A DNA stretch of 64,000 nucleotides from Pseudomonas fulva (GTDB lineage: Bacteria; Pseudomonadota; Gammaproteobacteria; Pseudomonadales; Pseudomonadaceae), in the NCBI RefSeq assembly GCF_023517795.1, contig NZ_CP082928.1, forward strand, positions 1,178,001-1,242,000, in the 5' to 3' direction. The notes under the pieces were generated by a model. That model did no database searches, was not told the DNA's origin, and was given only the letters and a program-made list of their open reading frames with translations. The position numbers and the translations under genes were made by a program. Positions 25,570-33,674 of the stretch are shown in pieces. Every line of letters begins with the position of its first letter. Within the stretch, counting starts at the first letter, position 1.

Positions 25570-26049
25570 ATGAACAAACTTGATCGCTACGACCTCAACA
25601 TCCTCGCCGAACTGCAGCGCGACGCGACGCTGTCCAACCAGGAACTGGCCGAGCGTATCGGCCTGTCGCCCTCGCCCTGTTCGCGTCGCGTCAAGCAGCT
25701 GGAGGACGACGGCTACATCACCGGCCAGGTCGCGCTGCTCGATCGCCGCCAGCTGGGGCTGACCCTGACCGCCTACGTGCTGATCGGCATGGACCGGCAC
25801 ACGCCGGAGCGCTTCGAACATTTCCAGGCGGAGATCCGCAAATGCCCGGAAGTGCTGGAATGCTGCCTGGTCACCGGGATGGACGCCGACTACCAGCTCA
25901 AGGTGGTGGTGCCGGACATGGATCATTACCAGAAGCTGCTGCTCGGTACCCTGACCCGTATCGATGGCGTGTCCAGCGTGCGCTCGAGCTTCGTGCTGCA
26001 ACAGATCCTCTCCAGCACCCAGCTGCCCCTGCAGCACCTGCGCGGCTAG
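25570..26049 (+). CDS. Lrp/AsnC-family transcriptional regulator
   Basis: A 159-residue feast/famine regulator. The N-terminal helix-turn-helix spans about residues 4-52 (LDRYDLNILAELQRDATLSN, then LAERIGLSPSPCSRRVKQLE). The C-terminal RAM/ligand-binding domain follows, with CPEVLECCLVTGMDADYQLKVVVPDMD near residues 94-120, the usual amino-acid-sensing fold. The AT-rich region upstream has repeated ATTG/CAAT sites consistent with autoregulation. The genes it controls cannot be read from context: dld lies upstream and a broken DUF2788 gene downstream. It is not Lrp itself, since that gene's usual neighbours are absent. Confidence 0.9.
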   Translation: MNKLDRYDLNILAELQRDATLSNQELAERIGLSPSPCSRRVKQLEDDGYITGQVALLDRRQLGLTLTAYVLIGMDRHTPERFEHFQAEIRKCPEVLECCLVTGMDADYQLKVVVPDMDHYQKLLLGTLTRIDGVSSVRSSFVLQQILSSTQLPLQHLRG

Positions 26050-26052
26050 GAA

Positions 26053-26204
26053 CCGGCTCATGATCTTTCAGCCCAGGTTCGTCGGTTTTGGCAGCTGAGT
26101 GGCGGGAGCGGCCATCGGCGCAGTACCTGTGGGATCGGCGAACGGCTGCTCCTGCCTTGCAGTTGCTGCTTCAGGCGCATAAAGATCGTGAACAGGCTCT
26201 AAGA
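26053..26204. repeat. REP-like inverted repeat pair
   Basis: ACCGGCTCATGATCTTTC at 26053 is partly complementary to AAAGATCGTGAACAGG near 26180. The right arm closely resembles the hairpin after rlpA (32620-32660, AGATCGTGAGCAGG). This suggests a dispersed REP-like sequence, here as two opposed arms flanking about 110 bases. No gene is evident between 26050 and 26313. Confidence 0.5.
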
Positions 26205-26313
26205 CCATCGGGCAGCTACGCCTACTGGCCAGCAACGCTGTAATATCCACACCTTTGTTGTGCCTTGCCGCCTGCACCCAGGCGGCACCTTATGGATCGC
26301 CGCCGAGACCAGG

Positions 26314-26504
26314 ATGGAACCCGAGTTTTTCGAAGCGCCGATGACCCTGCTGGTCGGCGGCCTGGTGCTGTTCATGGCCTTTATCGGGCGAAAAATTCCC
26401 GCGCCGGCCGATTCGGCACCTTCATCCTGTTCTTCGCCCTGGGCCTCGGGGTGCTCGGCTTTCTTATCAAGAGCCTGGTCATCGCCGGCCTGGAAAGCGC
26501 CTGA
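26314..26504 (+). pseudogene. DUF2788 small membrane protein, frameshifted
   Basis: The two halves of a DUF2788 protein, about 70 residues with two membrane helices, are recognisable in different frames. MEPEFFEAPMTLLVGGLVLF runs to AFI in one frame, and SRAGRFGTFILFFALGLGVL continues to the stop at 26504 in another. Family members have a VWDLAKK-like stretch between them. Here the DNA jumps from ATCG to GGCGAAAAAT at about 26386/26387, which fits a deletion of about 10 bases. The gene appears inactivated, or the assembly is wrong here. DUF2788 has no known function. Confidence 0.75.
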
Positions 26505-26567
26505 AGCCCACAAAAAAGAATCGCGGCGCCCGCCGCATTGCCTCTTCTGCTGCCCATGGAGAAACAC

Positions 26568-26966
26568 ATGAACGCCACTGACCGCGTCATGCAGAGTTAC
26601 GGACGCTGCTGTGCCAGCCCGGCCTTTTTCGATGACTTCTACCGGCATTTCCTCACCAGTTCACCGGCCGTGCGCGAGAAGTTCGTCAACACCGACATGG
26701 CCGCGCAGAAGCTGCTGCTGCGCCAGGGCATTCTCAACCTGGTGATGCACGCCCGCGGCATGCCGGACACCAAGCTGCGTGCCCTGGGCTGCACCCACGC
26801 GCGCACCGCCATGGACATCCGCCCCGAGCTCTACGATCTGTGGCTGGAAGCGCTGCTCAAGACCATCGTGGAACACGACCGGCAAGCCGATGCGGCCACC
26901 CTGCAAGGCTGGCGCGAGGTGCTGATCAAGGGCATCAGCGTGATCAAGGCGGGTTACGACGGCTAA
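26568..26966 (+). CDS. Small globin-like protein
   Basis: A 132-residue single-domain globin-like protein. The helix pattern MQSYGRCCASPAFFDDFYRHFL, then QGILNLVMHARG, fits globin A-E helices, and the F-helix segment LRALGCTHARTAMDIRPELY supplies a proximal-type His near residue 80. The C-terminal helix is WREVLIKGISVIKAGY. Such proteins bind heme and are often linked to O2/NO handling or to diguanylate signalling when fused; here it stands alone. The start is the ATG with GGAGAAACAC upstream. It lies 64 bases after the broken DUF2788 gene and converges with rluE. Confidence 0.8.
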   Translation: MNATDRVMQSYGRCCASPAFFDDFYRHFLTSSPAVREKFVNTDMAAQKLLLRQGILNLVMHARGMPDTKLRALGCTHARTAMDIRPELYDLWLEALLKTIVEHDRQADAATLQGWREVLIKGISVIKAGYDG

Positions 26967-26976
26967 GCCGCCCGAT

Positions 26977-27585
26977 TCAATCGAGGCGCGGCGACAGGTC
27001 GCGCCACTCCCCCGGCAGTAAACCATCCAGGGACCAGGGACCGATGCGCACGCGCACCAGGCGCAGGGTCGGCAAGCCGACTGCAGCCGTCATGCGCCGC
27101 ACCTGGCGGTTACGGCCCTCGCGAATCACCAACTCCAGCCAGCTGGTGGGCACGCTCTTGCGAAAGCGCACCGGCGGGTTGCGTGGCCACAGCCCGGGCT
27201 CGTCCAAGTGCCGCGCCTCGGCGGGCAGCGTCGGCCCATCGTTGAGCTGCACGCCGTCGCGCAGGTGCTGCAGCTGCTCGGCGCTGGGCTCGCCTTCCAC
27301 CTGCACCCAGTAGGTCTTGGCCAGCTTGTGCCTGGGATCGGCGATCTTCGCCTGCAGACCGCCATCATTAGTCAGCAGCAGCAAGCCCTCGCTGTCACGG
27401 TCGAGCCGCCCGGCCGGATACACGCCGGGCACCGCGACGAAATCCTTGAGCGTGGCGCGGCCCTGGTCGTCGTTGAACTGGGTCAGCACGTCGAACGGCT
27501 TGTTCAGCACGATCAGCCGTGGCTCGGCAGGCGGGGCCTTGGCCACACGGAAGGGGCGCGGGGCGTGGCGTTTGGGTCGGGACAT
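26977..27585 (-). CDS. rluE: 23S rRNA pseudouridine synthase, RluE type
   Basis: A 202-residue RsuA/RluB/E/F-family pseudouridine synthase lacking the S4 domain, as RluE does. The catalytic Asp is in [19 protein letters not shown] near residue 61. Downstream, [12 protein letters not shown] and the C-terminal [24 protein letters not shown] complete the family motifs. By homology it would modify U2457 of 23S rRNA. A basic N-terminal extension ([13 protein letters not shown]) precedes the LIVLNKPF strand. It is convergent with the globin gene and lies downstream of a LysR gene on the same strand, 52 bases away. Confidence 0.9.
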   Translation of the reverse strand: MSRPKRHAPRPFRVAKAPPAEPRLIVLNKPFDVLTQFNDDQGRATLKDFVAVPGVYPAGRLDRDSEGLLLLTNDGGLQAKIADPRHKLAKTYWVQVEGEPSAEQLQHLRDGVQLNDGPTLPAEARHLDEPGLWPRNPPVRFRKSVPTSWLELVIREGRNRQVRRMTAAVGLPTLRLVRVRIGPWSLDGLLPGEWRDLSPRLD

Positions 27586-27637
27586 GCGGCGCAGCTTCTG
27601 GCGGAACGGGTGCGCAGTTTAGCGCAAAGCCGCCCCA

Positions 27638-28564
27638 TCAGAGGCCGCTACGGTCGATCACCGGCGCATGCACCGCCATCAACTCGACGATCCACTCGAT
27701 GAATACCCGCAGCTTGGTGCTGACGTGGCGGTTGGGCGGATAGGCGATGTACATGGGCATCGGCTCGAACTGCCAATCCGTGAACACCGCGACCAGCTCG
27801 CCGCGCTGCACATGCTCATCGGCCATGTAGGTGGGCAGCCAGAGCACGCCCAGCCCGGCCAGCCCGGCAGCCTGGTAGGCATTGCCGTCGTCCACTGCCA
27901 GCACGTAGCGACCTTCGACCTCCAGGCGTTCGGCGCCGCGCTGCATGCGGTAGGCAAACAGCTTGCCGGCCCGCGCCCGCTTGAAGCCGACGATGCGGTG
28001 GTGGCTGTCGACCAGCTCCTGCGGGTGCAGCGGCGTACCACAACGCTGCAGGTAATCTGGCGCGGCATAGACCCCGGAACGCAGGTCGCCGACCCGGCGG
28101 GCCATCAGTGACTGATCGGTGATCTCCCCGCCGCGGATCACGCAATCGACGTTCTCGCCGAGCAGGTCGACGAGGCGGTCACTGGCCCCCAGGTCGAGCT
28201 GGATGTCCGGATAGCGGGCATGAAAGGCCGGCAGCGACGGCACCAATATCATCCGCGCGAACGGGCTGGGCACGTCGACACGCAGGCGCCCGCGTGGCTG
28301 GCTGCTGGCATCGGACAGGCTGGTCTCGGCGTCATCCATATCAGCCAGCAAACGCACCACACGCTCGTAATACGCCGCGCCGTCGGCGGTCACCGCCACC
28401 CTACGCGTCGTGCGGTTCAGCAAGCGCACCCGCAGGCGCGCCTCGAGCTGCTGCACCAGTTGGGTCACGCTGGTCTTGCTCATGTGCAGCGTATCGGCAG
28501 CCTTGGTGAAGCTACCCGTCTCCACCACCCGGACGAAGGCGCGCATCGCATCGAATCGGTCCAT
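27638..28564 (-). CDS. LysR-family transcriptional regulator
   Basis: A 308-residue LysR-type regulator. The winged helix is at residues 1-60 (MDRFDAMRAFVRVVETGSFT, KAADTLHMSKTSVTQLVQQLE), and the periplasmic-binding-like effector domain runs from about residue 90 (GRLRVDVPSPFARMILVPSL). It is divergent from a RidA-family gene, the most likely target. The perfect inverted repeat TGTTTG-N7-CAAACA (28581-28599) lies between them. The start at 28562-28564 is the standard LysR N-terminus; longer in-frame sequence upstream would run into the intergenic region. Confidence 0.92.
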   Translation of the reverse strand: MDRFDAMRAFVRVVETGSFTKAADTLHMSKTSVTQLVQQLEARLRVRLLNRTTRRVAVTADGAAYYERVVRLLADMDDAETSLSDASSQPRGRLRVDVPSPFARMILVPSLPAFHARYPDIQLDLGASDRLVDLLGENVDCVIRGGEITDQSLMARRVGDLRSGVYAAPDYLQRCGTPLHPQELVDSHHRIVGFKRARAGKLFAYRMQRGAERLEVEGRYVLAVDDGNAYQAAGLAGLGVLWLPTYMADEHVQRGELVAVFTDWQFEPMPMYIAYPPNRHVSTKLRVFIEWIVELMAVHAPVIDRSGL

Positions 28565-28580
28565 CTGCTCAACCGTTGAT

Positions 28581-28599
28581 TGTTTGGGATTTGCAAACA
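28581..28599. promoter_or_regulatory. LysR-type operator candidate (RidA side)
   Basis: A perfect inverted repeat, TGTTTG-GGATTTG-CAAACA, lies 17 bases upstream of the LysR gene and 93 bases upstream of the RidA gene. It has the size and symmetry of a LysR recognition site. Confidence 0.5.
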
Positions 28600-28691
28600 G
28601 TGTTGAACGAACTGGCCGGTTTATCCAGCACACCAGCGTTTCTAGAGTAGACCCGTCACTTGAACGGGCCCAATGGCCCAGAGGAAACGAC

Positions 28692-29087
28692 ATGACAACT
28701 CGCGACGTGGTTTTTCCCGCAGGGCGCCAGGCCCTTTATGAACGCAACCGCTACTCGCCGGCGGTACGCGCCAATGGCTTGCTGTTCGTGTCCGGGCAGG
28801 TCGGCAGCCGGCCGGACGGCTCCCCCGAGCCGGAACTCAAGGCCCAGGTTCGCCTGGCCTTCGAGAACCTCAACGCGGTGCTCGCGGCCGCCGACTGCAG
28901 CTTCGACGACGTGGTCGACGTGACCGTGTTCATCGTCAACCCCGAAGAGCGCTTCGAGACCATCTGGGAGGTGGTGCCCGAGTATTGGGGCGAGGCGCCT
29001 TTTCCGAACATCACCTGCGTGGGCGTGACCTGGCTGTATGGCTTCCAGTTCGAGATCAAGGTGATCGCCAGCCTGCCCACCGCCTGA
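28692..29087 (+). CDS. RidA/YjgF-family protein
   Basis: A 131-residue single-domain protein of the RidA (L-PSP) family, most of which hydrolyse reactive enamine/imine intermediates from PLP enzymes. Visible motifs are the N-terminal FPAGRQALYERNRYSPAVRA, NGLLFVSGQVG and the C-terminal PNITCVGVTWLYGFQFEIKV. The usual RidA arginine in the R-x-C-V motif is not obvious in this tail (ITCVGVTWL), so this is a divergent subfamily and deaminase activity is uncertain. It follows a GAGGAAACGAC ribosome site and is divergent from the LysR gene. Confidence 0.88.
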   Translation: MTTRDVVFPAGRQALYERNRYSPAVRANGLLFVSGQVGSRPDGSPEPELKAQVRLAFENLNAVLAAADCSFDDVVDVTVFIVNPEERFETIWEVVPEYWGEAPFPNITCVGVTWLYGFQFEIKVIASLPTA

Positions 29088-29214
29088 GTGCCGGTGCAAC
29101 GGTCCGGCCAGGGGCGCACGGTCGGGCGCTTGCCGCGGTGCGGTGTGATACACTGCGCGGCGGCCAAAAGCTGCCCCTCCGCCACCGCAGCCCCTACCGG
29201 AGCCGAGATTTTCG

Positions 29215-30267
29215 ATGTCCGATACTGCCCCCCAAAAGCCCGTTGCCAGCGGTGAGAAGTTCCGTACCGCGCAGGGTATTACCGCCATCAAGGACGGCCA
29301 GAAGCGCCGTGCCTCGACCGAAGCCAAGGTGTACGAGCCCAAGCCAAGCTGGTTGCGGGTCAAGGCGCCGGGCGGCAGCCGTTTCGAGGCGGTCAAGCGT
29401 AACGTCGGTGAGCACCGCCTGAGCACCGTTTGCCAGGAATCCCATTGCCCGAACATGGGCGAATGCTGGTCCAACGGCACCGCGACGATCATGCTGATGG
29501 GCTCGGTATGCACCCGTGCCTGCCGCTTCTGCGCAGTGGACACCGGCAACCCGAACGGCTGGTTGGACAAGGATGAGCCGCAGAACACCGCAAAGTCGGT
29601 GGAGCTGATGGCCCTGCGTTACATCGTGTTGACCTCGGTGGACCGCGATGACCTGCCCGACGGTGGCGCCGCGCACTACGCCGCCTGCGTCCAGGCGATC
29701 AAGGCCAACACCCCGCAGGTGGTGGTCGAAGCGCTGACCCCGGACTTCGACGGCGATCTCGAGGCCATCGAGCGCGTGGTGGATTCCGGCCTCGAGGTGT
29801 TCGCCCAGAACGTCGAGACGGTCGACCGCCTGACCCGCGAAGTGCGTGACCCGCGCGCCGGCTACCGCAAGACCCTCGACGTGCTGGCCCATGCCAAGCG
29901 CCATCGCCCCGACGTGCTCACCAAGACCAGCCTGATGCTCGGCCTGGGCGAGACCGACGACGAAGTGTTCGAAGCCATGCAGGACATGCGCGCAGTGGGC
30001 GTGGACATCCTTACCCTAGGCCAGTACCTGCAGCCGACCCGCAACCACCTGCCGGTCAAGCGCTGGGTGAGCCCGGACGAATTCAATCGTTTCCGCGACA
30101 TCGGCCTGCAGATGGGCTTCATGGAAGTGGCGGCCGGCCCGCTGGTGCGCTCCAGCTATCGCGCCGACAAGGTGTTCGAGAAGAACAACCTGGGCCTCGC
30201 CGCACCGGTGCCGGTGCCGGGCCAGCAGCTCGACAGCAGCCTGATCCCCGCGCTCAACGTCAACTGA
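29215..30267 (+). CDS. lipA: Lipoyl synthase
   Basis: Radical SAM enzyme that inserts two sulfurs into octanoyl-lipoyl domains. The 350-residue product has both iron-sulfur motifs: the auxiliary-cluster Cys set in [13 protein letters not shown] near residue 71 and the radical-[11 protein letters not shown] near residue 98. It also has the [18 protein letters not shown] segment, and the C-terminal [11 protein letters not shown] contains the conserved RSSY. A GTGATACACT extended -10-like sequence lies upstream (29145-29154). It is convergent with the lipB-ybeD unit across a bidirectional terminator; keeping both lipoate genes here is typical of pseudomonads. Confidence 0.98.
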   Translation: MSDTAPQKPVASGEKFRTAQGITAIKDGQKRRASTEAKVYEPKPSWLRVKAPGGSRFEAVKRNVGEHRLSTVCQESHCPNMGECWSNGTATIMLMGSVCTRACRFCAVDTGNPNGWLDKDEPQNTAKSVELMALRYIVLTSVDRDDLPDGGAAHYAACVQAIKANTPQVVVEALTPDFDGDLEAIERVVDSGLEVFAQNVETVDRLTREVRDPRAGYRKTLDVLAHAKRHRPDVLTKTSLMLGLGETDDEVFEAMQDMRAVGVDILTLGQYLQPTRNHLPVKRWVSPDEFNRFRDIGLQMGFMEVAAGPLVRSSYRADKVFEKNNLGLAAPVPVPGQQLDSSLIPALNVN

Positions 30268-30305
30268 GTACGCTCTGGTTGAGCCTTCGGCCAACCGGAC
30301 AAACG

Positions 30306-30331
30306 AAAAGGGACGCCTCGGCGTCCCTTTT
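30306..30331. terminator. Bidirectional terminator between lipA and lipB
   Basis: AAAAGGGACGCC / GGCGTCCCTTTT, a 12-base perfect inverted repeat with a tiny loop and A/T-rich ends. It serves the convergent lipA and lipB genes. Confidence 0.88.
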
Positions 30332-30345
30332 CGTTGCTTGCAGCC

Positions 30346-30969
30346 CTAGGCGTAGCCCAATCGGTGGCGTAGCGCCTGCTCCAGACGCCTGGCGACCTCG
30401 TCGAAGGCAGGCGGCAAAGCCACCAGATCCCTCAACTGGGTCATCTGCAAACCGGCATAGCCGCACGGGTTGATACGCTGGAAAGGCGTCATGTCCATGT
30501 CGACGTTGAGCGCCAGGCCGTGGAACGAGCAGCCGCGGCGCACCCGCAGGCCCAGCGAGGCGATCTTGTCGCCGTTGACGTAGACGCCCGGCGCATCGGC
30601 CTTGGGCGCTGCCTCCACGCCGTAGCCCGCCAATACCTCGACCAGCGCCTGCTCCATCACCGTGACCAGCTCGCGCACGCCCAGGTCCAGGCGGCGCAGA
30701 TCGAGCATCAGGTAGCCGACCAGTTGGCCGGGGCCGTGGAAGGTCACCTGGCCACCGCGCTCGACCTGCACCACCGGAATGTCGCCCGGCGCCAGCAGAT
30801 GCTCGGGCTTGCCCGCCTGGCCCTGGGTGAACACCTGCGGGTGCTGCAGCAGCCAGATCTCATCCAGCGTGGCCTCGTCGCGCTCGGCGGTCAGCCTGCG
30901 CATCGCCTCGAGGGTCGGCAGATAGTCGACCAGCCCAAGGTGGCGCACGATCAGGTCGGCTGCAGCCAC
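30346..30969 (-). CDS. lipB: Octanoyl-ACP:protein N-octanoyltransferase
   Basis: Transfers octanoate from acyl carrier protein to lipoyl domains, the step before LipA. The 207-residue product has the family motifs [19 protein letters not shown] near residues 65-83 and [29 protein letters not shown], including the catalytic Lys (DKIASLG), and [13 protein letters not shown] with the active-site Cys. The start is GTG at 30967-30969, sharing one base with the TAG stop of ybeD, so translation is coupled. Order on this strand is ybeD then lipB, following dacC. Confidence 0.95.
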   Translation of the reverse strand: MAAADLIVRHLGLVDYLPTLEAMRRLTAERDEATLDEIWLLQHPQVFTQGQAGKPEHLLAPGDIPVVQVERGGQVTFHGPGQLVGYLMLDLRRLDLGVRELVTVMEQALVEVLAGYGVEAAPKADAPGVYVNGDKIASLGLRVRRGCSFHGLALNVDMDMTPFQRINPCGYAGLQMTQLRDLVALPPAFDEVARRLEQALRHRLGYA

Positions 30970-31247
30970 TACAGCACCATGTGCACGCGGCCGGTGGCAC
31001 GCAGGTCGACATGAATGGCCTGCAGTTGCTCGACGCCGGTGGCGGTGATCAGCACCTGCACGGAGAGAAAGCGCCCCTTGCTGCTGTCGCGGGTCACCAG
31101 AGTGCCGGCATCGAAGTCGGGCGCGTGGCGCTGCATCACCTCGATCACCATGTCGGTGAAACCCTCGCCGGCCTCGCCGATCACCTTGATCGGATAGTTC
31201 TTGCAGGGAAATTCGATTTTCGGAGCTTGTACGTCGGTATCGGTCAT
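30969..31247 (-). CDS. ybeD: YbeD/DUF493 family protein
   Basis: A 92-residue member of the YbeD (DUF493) family, with an ACT-like ferredoxin fold. It begins [20 protein letters not shown] and contains the conserved [21 protein letters not shown] segment and the C-terminal [17 protein letters not shown]. It sits between dacC and lipB, its usual place in gamma-proteobacteria, and its stop shares one base with the lipB start. Function is unknown; its conserved linkage to lipB is suggestive but unproven. Confidence 0.93.
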   Translation of the reverse strand: MTDTDVQAPKIEFPCKNYPIKVIGEAGEGFTDMVIEVMQRHAPDFDAGTLVTRDSSKGRFLSVQVLITATGVEQLQAIHVDLRATGRVHMVL

Positions 31248-31269
31248 GGTGATCACTGATCCAAAATGA

Positions 31270-31292
31270 AACGCCCTCAGGTCGAGGGCGTT
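31270..31292 (-). terminator. Hairpin between dacC and ybeD
   Basis: A 9-bp stem (AACGCCCTC / GAGGGCGTT, five-base loop) lies 23 bases past the dacC stop and is followed on the - strand by TCATTTTGG. It is probably a partial terminator ahead of the ybeD-lipB unit. Confidence 0.6.
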
Positions 31293-31315
31293 CATCGCAA
31301 CATGGGGGCGAGCTG

Positions 31316-32491
31316 TCAGTTAAACAACCCGTAGAAGAACAACCGAATGCTATCCCACAGCTGGCGGAAGAAACCACCCTCCTCGACGGCTTCCAGGGCT
31401 ACCAGATCGGCGCTGTGCACCACCTGGTCACCCATCTTCACTTCCACCTTGCCGATCACGTCACCCTGGGCGATCGGTGCGGTGATCTGCTGGTTGAGGG
31501 TCATGCTCGCCTGCAGCTTCTCCAGCTGGCCCTTGGGCAGCGTGAGGGTCAGGTCCTGAGCCAGACCGGCCTTGACTTGGGAAGCCTGGCCTTTCCAGAC
31601 CGGCGCCTGCGCCAGTTCGGCGCCCTTCTGATAGAAGGTGCGGGTTTCGAAGAAACGGAAACCGTAGGTCAGCAGCTTCTGGGTTTCGGCGGCACGGGCG
31701 CTTTCGCTGTCGGTGCCGAATACCGAGGTGATCATCCGCGCGCCGTCACGCACCGCCGAAGCGACCAGGCAGAAGCCGGCTTCGTTGGTGTGACCGGTCT
31801 TCAGGCCGTCGACGGTACGGTCGCGCCACAGCAGCAGGTTGCGGTTGGGCTGCTTGATGTTGTTCCACAGGAACTCTTTCTGCGAATAGATGGCGTAGTG
31901 CTCGGCATCCTCGTTGATGATCGCACGGGCCAGGATCGCCATGTCGTGGGCGCTGGAGTAGTGATCCGGGTGCGGCAGGCCGGTGGCATTCATGAAGTGG
32001 CTGTTCTTCATGCCCAGGCGCTCGGCGGTGGCGTTCATCATGTCGGCAAAGGCATCTTCACTGCCGGCGATATGCTCGGCGATGGCGATGCTGGCGTCGT
32101 TGCCGGACTGGATGATCACTCCGTGCAGCAGCTCATCGACGGTCGCCTGGCTATTGACCGGCAGGAACATGGTCGAGCCACCCGAGGCCGCGCCACCGGT
32201 ACGCCAGGCGTGTTCGCTGATGGTGACCTTGTCCTGCTCACCGATCTTGCCGTTGCGGATTTCCAGCGTGGCGATGTAGGCGGTCATCAGCTTGGTCAGG
32301 CTCGCCGGCGGCAGACGCTGGTCCGCATTGTTCTCGACCAGAACATTGCCACTGGCGCCATCCATCAGCACATAGGATTTGGCCGCCAGTTGCGGGGGAG
32401 CCGGCAGCGGCGCCTGGTTGGCCCAGGCACTGGAGGTGCCGAGCAGCATAAGTGACAGGAAGATGCGTTGCGCGAAACTGGTGATTTTCAT
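31316..32491 (-). CDS. dacC: D-Ala-D-Ala carboxypeptidase (PBP5 type)
   Basis: Low-molecular-weight penicillin-binding protein that trims pentapeptide side chains of periplasmic peptidoglycan. The 391-residue precursor has a signal peptide ([24 protein letters not shown]), the SxxK motif SLTK at residues 64-67, SGN in QSGNDASI and KTG in [12 protein letters not shown] beta-rich domain of unknown role follows, and the C-terminal amphipathic helix [15 protein letters not shown] anchors it to the membrane. The start ATG at 32489-32491 begins the signal peptide. It follows rlpA on the same strand. Homologues are called DacA or DacC. Confidence 0.95.
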   Translation of the reverse strand: MKITSFAQRIFLSLMLLGTSSAWANQAPLPAPPQLAAKSYVLMDGASGNVLVENNADQRLPPASLTKLMTAYIATLEIRNGKIGEQDKVTISEHAWRTGGAASGGSTMFLPVNSQATVDELLHGVIIQSGNDASIAIAEHIAGSEDAFADMMNATAERLGMKNSHFMNATGLPHPDHYSSAHDMAILARAIINEDAEHYAIYSQKEFLWNNIKQPNRNLLLWRDRTVDGLKTGHTNEAGFCLVASAVRDGARMITSVFGTDSESARAAETQKLLTYGFRFFETRTFYQKGAELAQAPVWKGQASQVKAGLAQDLTLTLPKGQLEKLQASMTLNQQITAPIAQGDVIGKVEVKMGDQVVHSADLVALEAVEEGGFFRQLWDSIRLFFYGLFN

Positions 32492-32619
32492 CCGTCTCTC
32501 TAGATCGCTGGAGGGTGGAACAGGCCCTTGCGGGCACATGTAAACGTGGCGCCGCACCGCGGCGATCCACTGCTTAGTCAGGCGGCGAGCCATTTAGTTG
32601 CTCGCCAGAACCGGCCTCA

Positions 32620-32660
32620 GAGCCTGCTCACGATCTCGCAAGCAGATCGTGAGCAGGTTC
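32620..32660. repeat. Long hairpin after rlpA, REP-like
   Basis: A 17-base imperfect inverted repeat (GAGCCTGCTCACGATCT / AGATCGTGAGCAGGTTC, seven-base loop) starts immediately after the rlpA stop. It resembles sequence near 26180-26204 and is probably a dispersed REP-like element that also acts as an rlpA-dacC intercistronic hairpin. Confidence 0.6.
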
Positions 32661-33674
32661 TTAGTCCGCCTTGACCAGAGTTGCTTGCCCGAGGTTAGCG
32701 ACACGAATGCTGTCACGCACCCGGTCAGCCTCGCCCTGGCTGTTGATCGGTCCCAGCCGTACGCGGTGCAGTATCTGCTGGTTGCGCACCACTGAGTTGA
32801 TGAACACCGGCGCACTCACCGATTCGCTCAACTTGGACTTGAGAAGCTCCGCAGCGTCGGGATTGGCGAAGGCTCCCACTTGGAGATACAGGCCAGACGC
32901 TGCGGCTGAACCGTTTTTTTTTGAGTCGATCTGCACCGGCACGGTGGCGGCAGCGTGCTGCTGCGGTGGCGGGGAATAGCTCTCCACCGGCGCGTTGGCC
33001 AGCTTCAGCTGTTCCATCTGCGCGGGCTGCACCTTGGCCATCTGCGGCTGCTTGATCATCATCGGCACCGGACGCCCCTGCTGGGCCCACCACTCGGTGG
33101 GATCGATGCCTTCGACACGCACCTGGGCAGTGCCCTTTTCGGCGTAGCCAAGCTTCTTGGCGGCGGCGAAGGACAAATCGATGATGCGGTCGGAATAGAA
33201 CGGGCCACGGTCGTTGACGCGCAGGATCGCGCTCTTGCCGTTCTCCAGGTTGGTCACCCGCACATAGCTGGGCAGCGGCAGGGTCTTGTGCGCTGCGGTC
33301 ATGCCGTACAGGTCATAGGCCTCACCGTTGGCGGTGGCCTGGCCATGGAACTTGGTGCCGTACCAGGACGCCGGGCCGGTGGCCACGTAGCGGCGGGCAT
33401 CGGCGATCGGGTAGTACTGCTTGCCGAAGACCACGTAAGGGCTGGCCTTGACCGGGCCATAGTGCGGCATGGGAATGGCGTCCTGGATCTTCGAGACATC
33501 GACGTCCCACCAGGGCGCGCCGTCCTTGTGCGGACGGTTGAAATCACTGGGGCCGGACATCGAGCTGCCCGCCTGGCTTGGCGCCGAACTGGTCGGCGCG
33601 CGGCTGGAAGAACAACTGGCCAGCAGCAGAACAGCGACGCCGCAGGCGGCCAGCTTGAACGGCAAGCGTGTCAT
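32661..33674 (-). CDS. rlpA: Septal ring lytic transglycosylase RlpA
   Basis: Outer-membrane lipoprotein that cleaves stem-less glycan strands and in P. aeruginosa aids daughter-cell separation. The 337-residue precursor has a lipobox (LLLASCSSS, Cys near residue 21) and a double-psi beta-barrel domain with ATGPASWYGTKFHGQATANGE near residues 95-115 and the catalytic-region AILRVNDRGPFYSDRIIDLS. A C-terminal SPOR domain (about residues 260-335, LYLQVGAFANPDAAELL) binds denuded septal glycan. Its ATG overlaps the mltB stop by four bases; dacC follows. Confidence 0.95.
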   Translation of the reverse strand: MTRLPFKLAACGVAVLLLASCSSSRAPTSSAPSQAGSSMSGPSDFNRPHKDGAPWWDVDVSKIQDAIPMPHYGPVKASPYVVFGKQYYPIADARRYVATGPASWYGTKFHGQATANGEAYDLYGMTAAHKTLPLPSYVRVTNLENGKSAILRVNDRGPFYSDRIIDLSFAAAKKLGYAEKGTAQVRVEGIDPTEWWAQQGRPVPMMIKQPQMAKVQPAQMEQLKLANAPVESYSPPPQQHAAATVPVQIDSKKNGSAAASGLYLQVGAFANPDAAELLKSKLSESVSAPVFINSVVRNQQILHRVRLGPINSQGEADRVRDSIRVANLGQATLVKAD

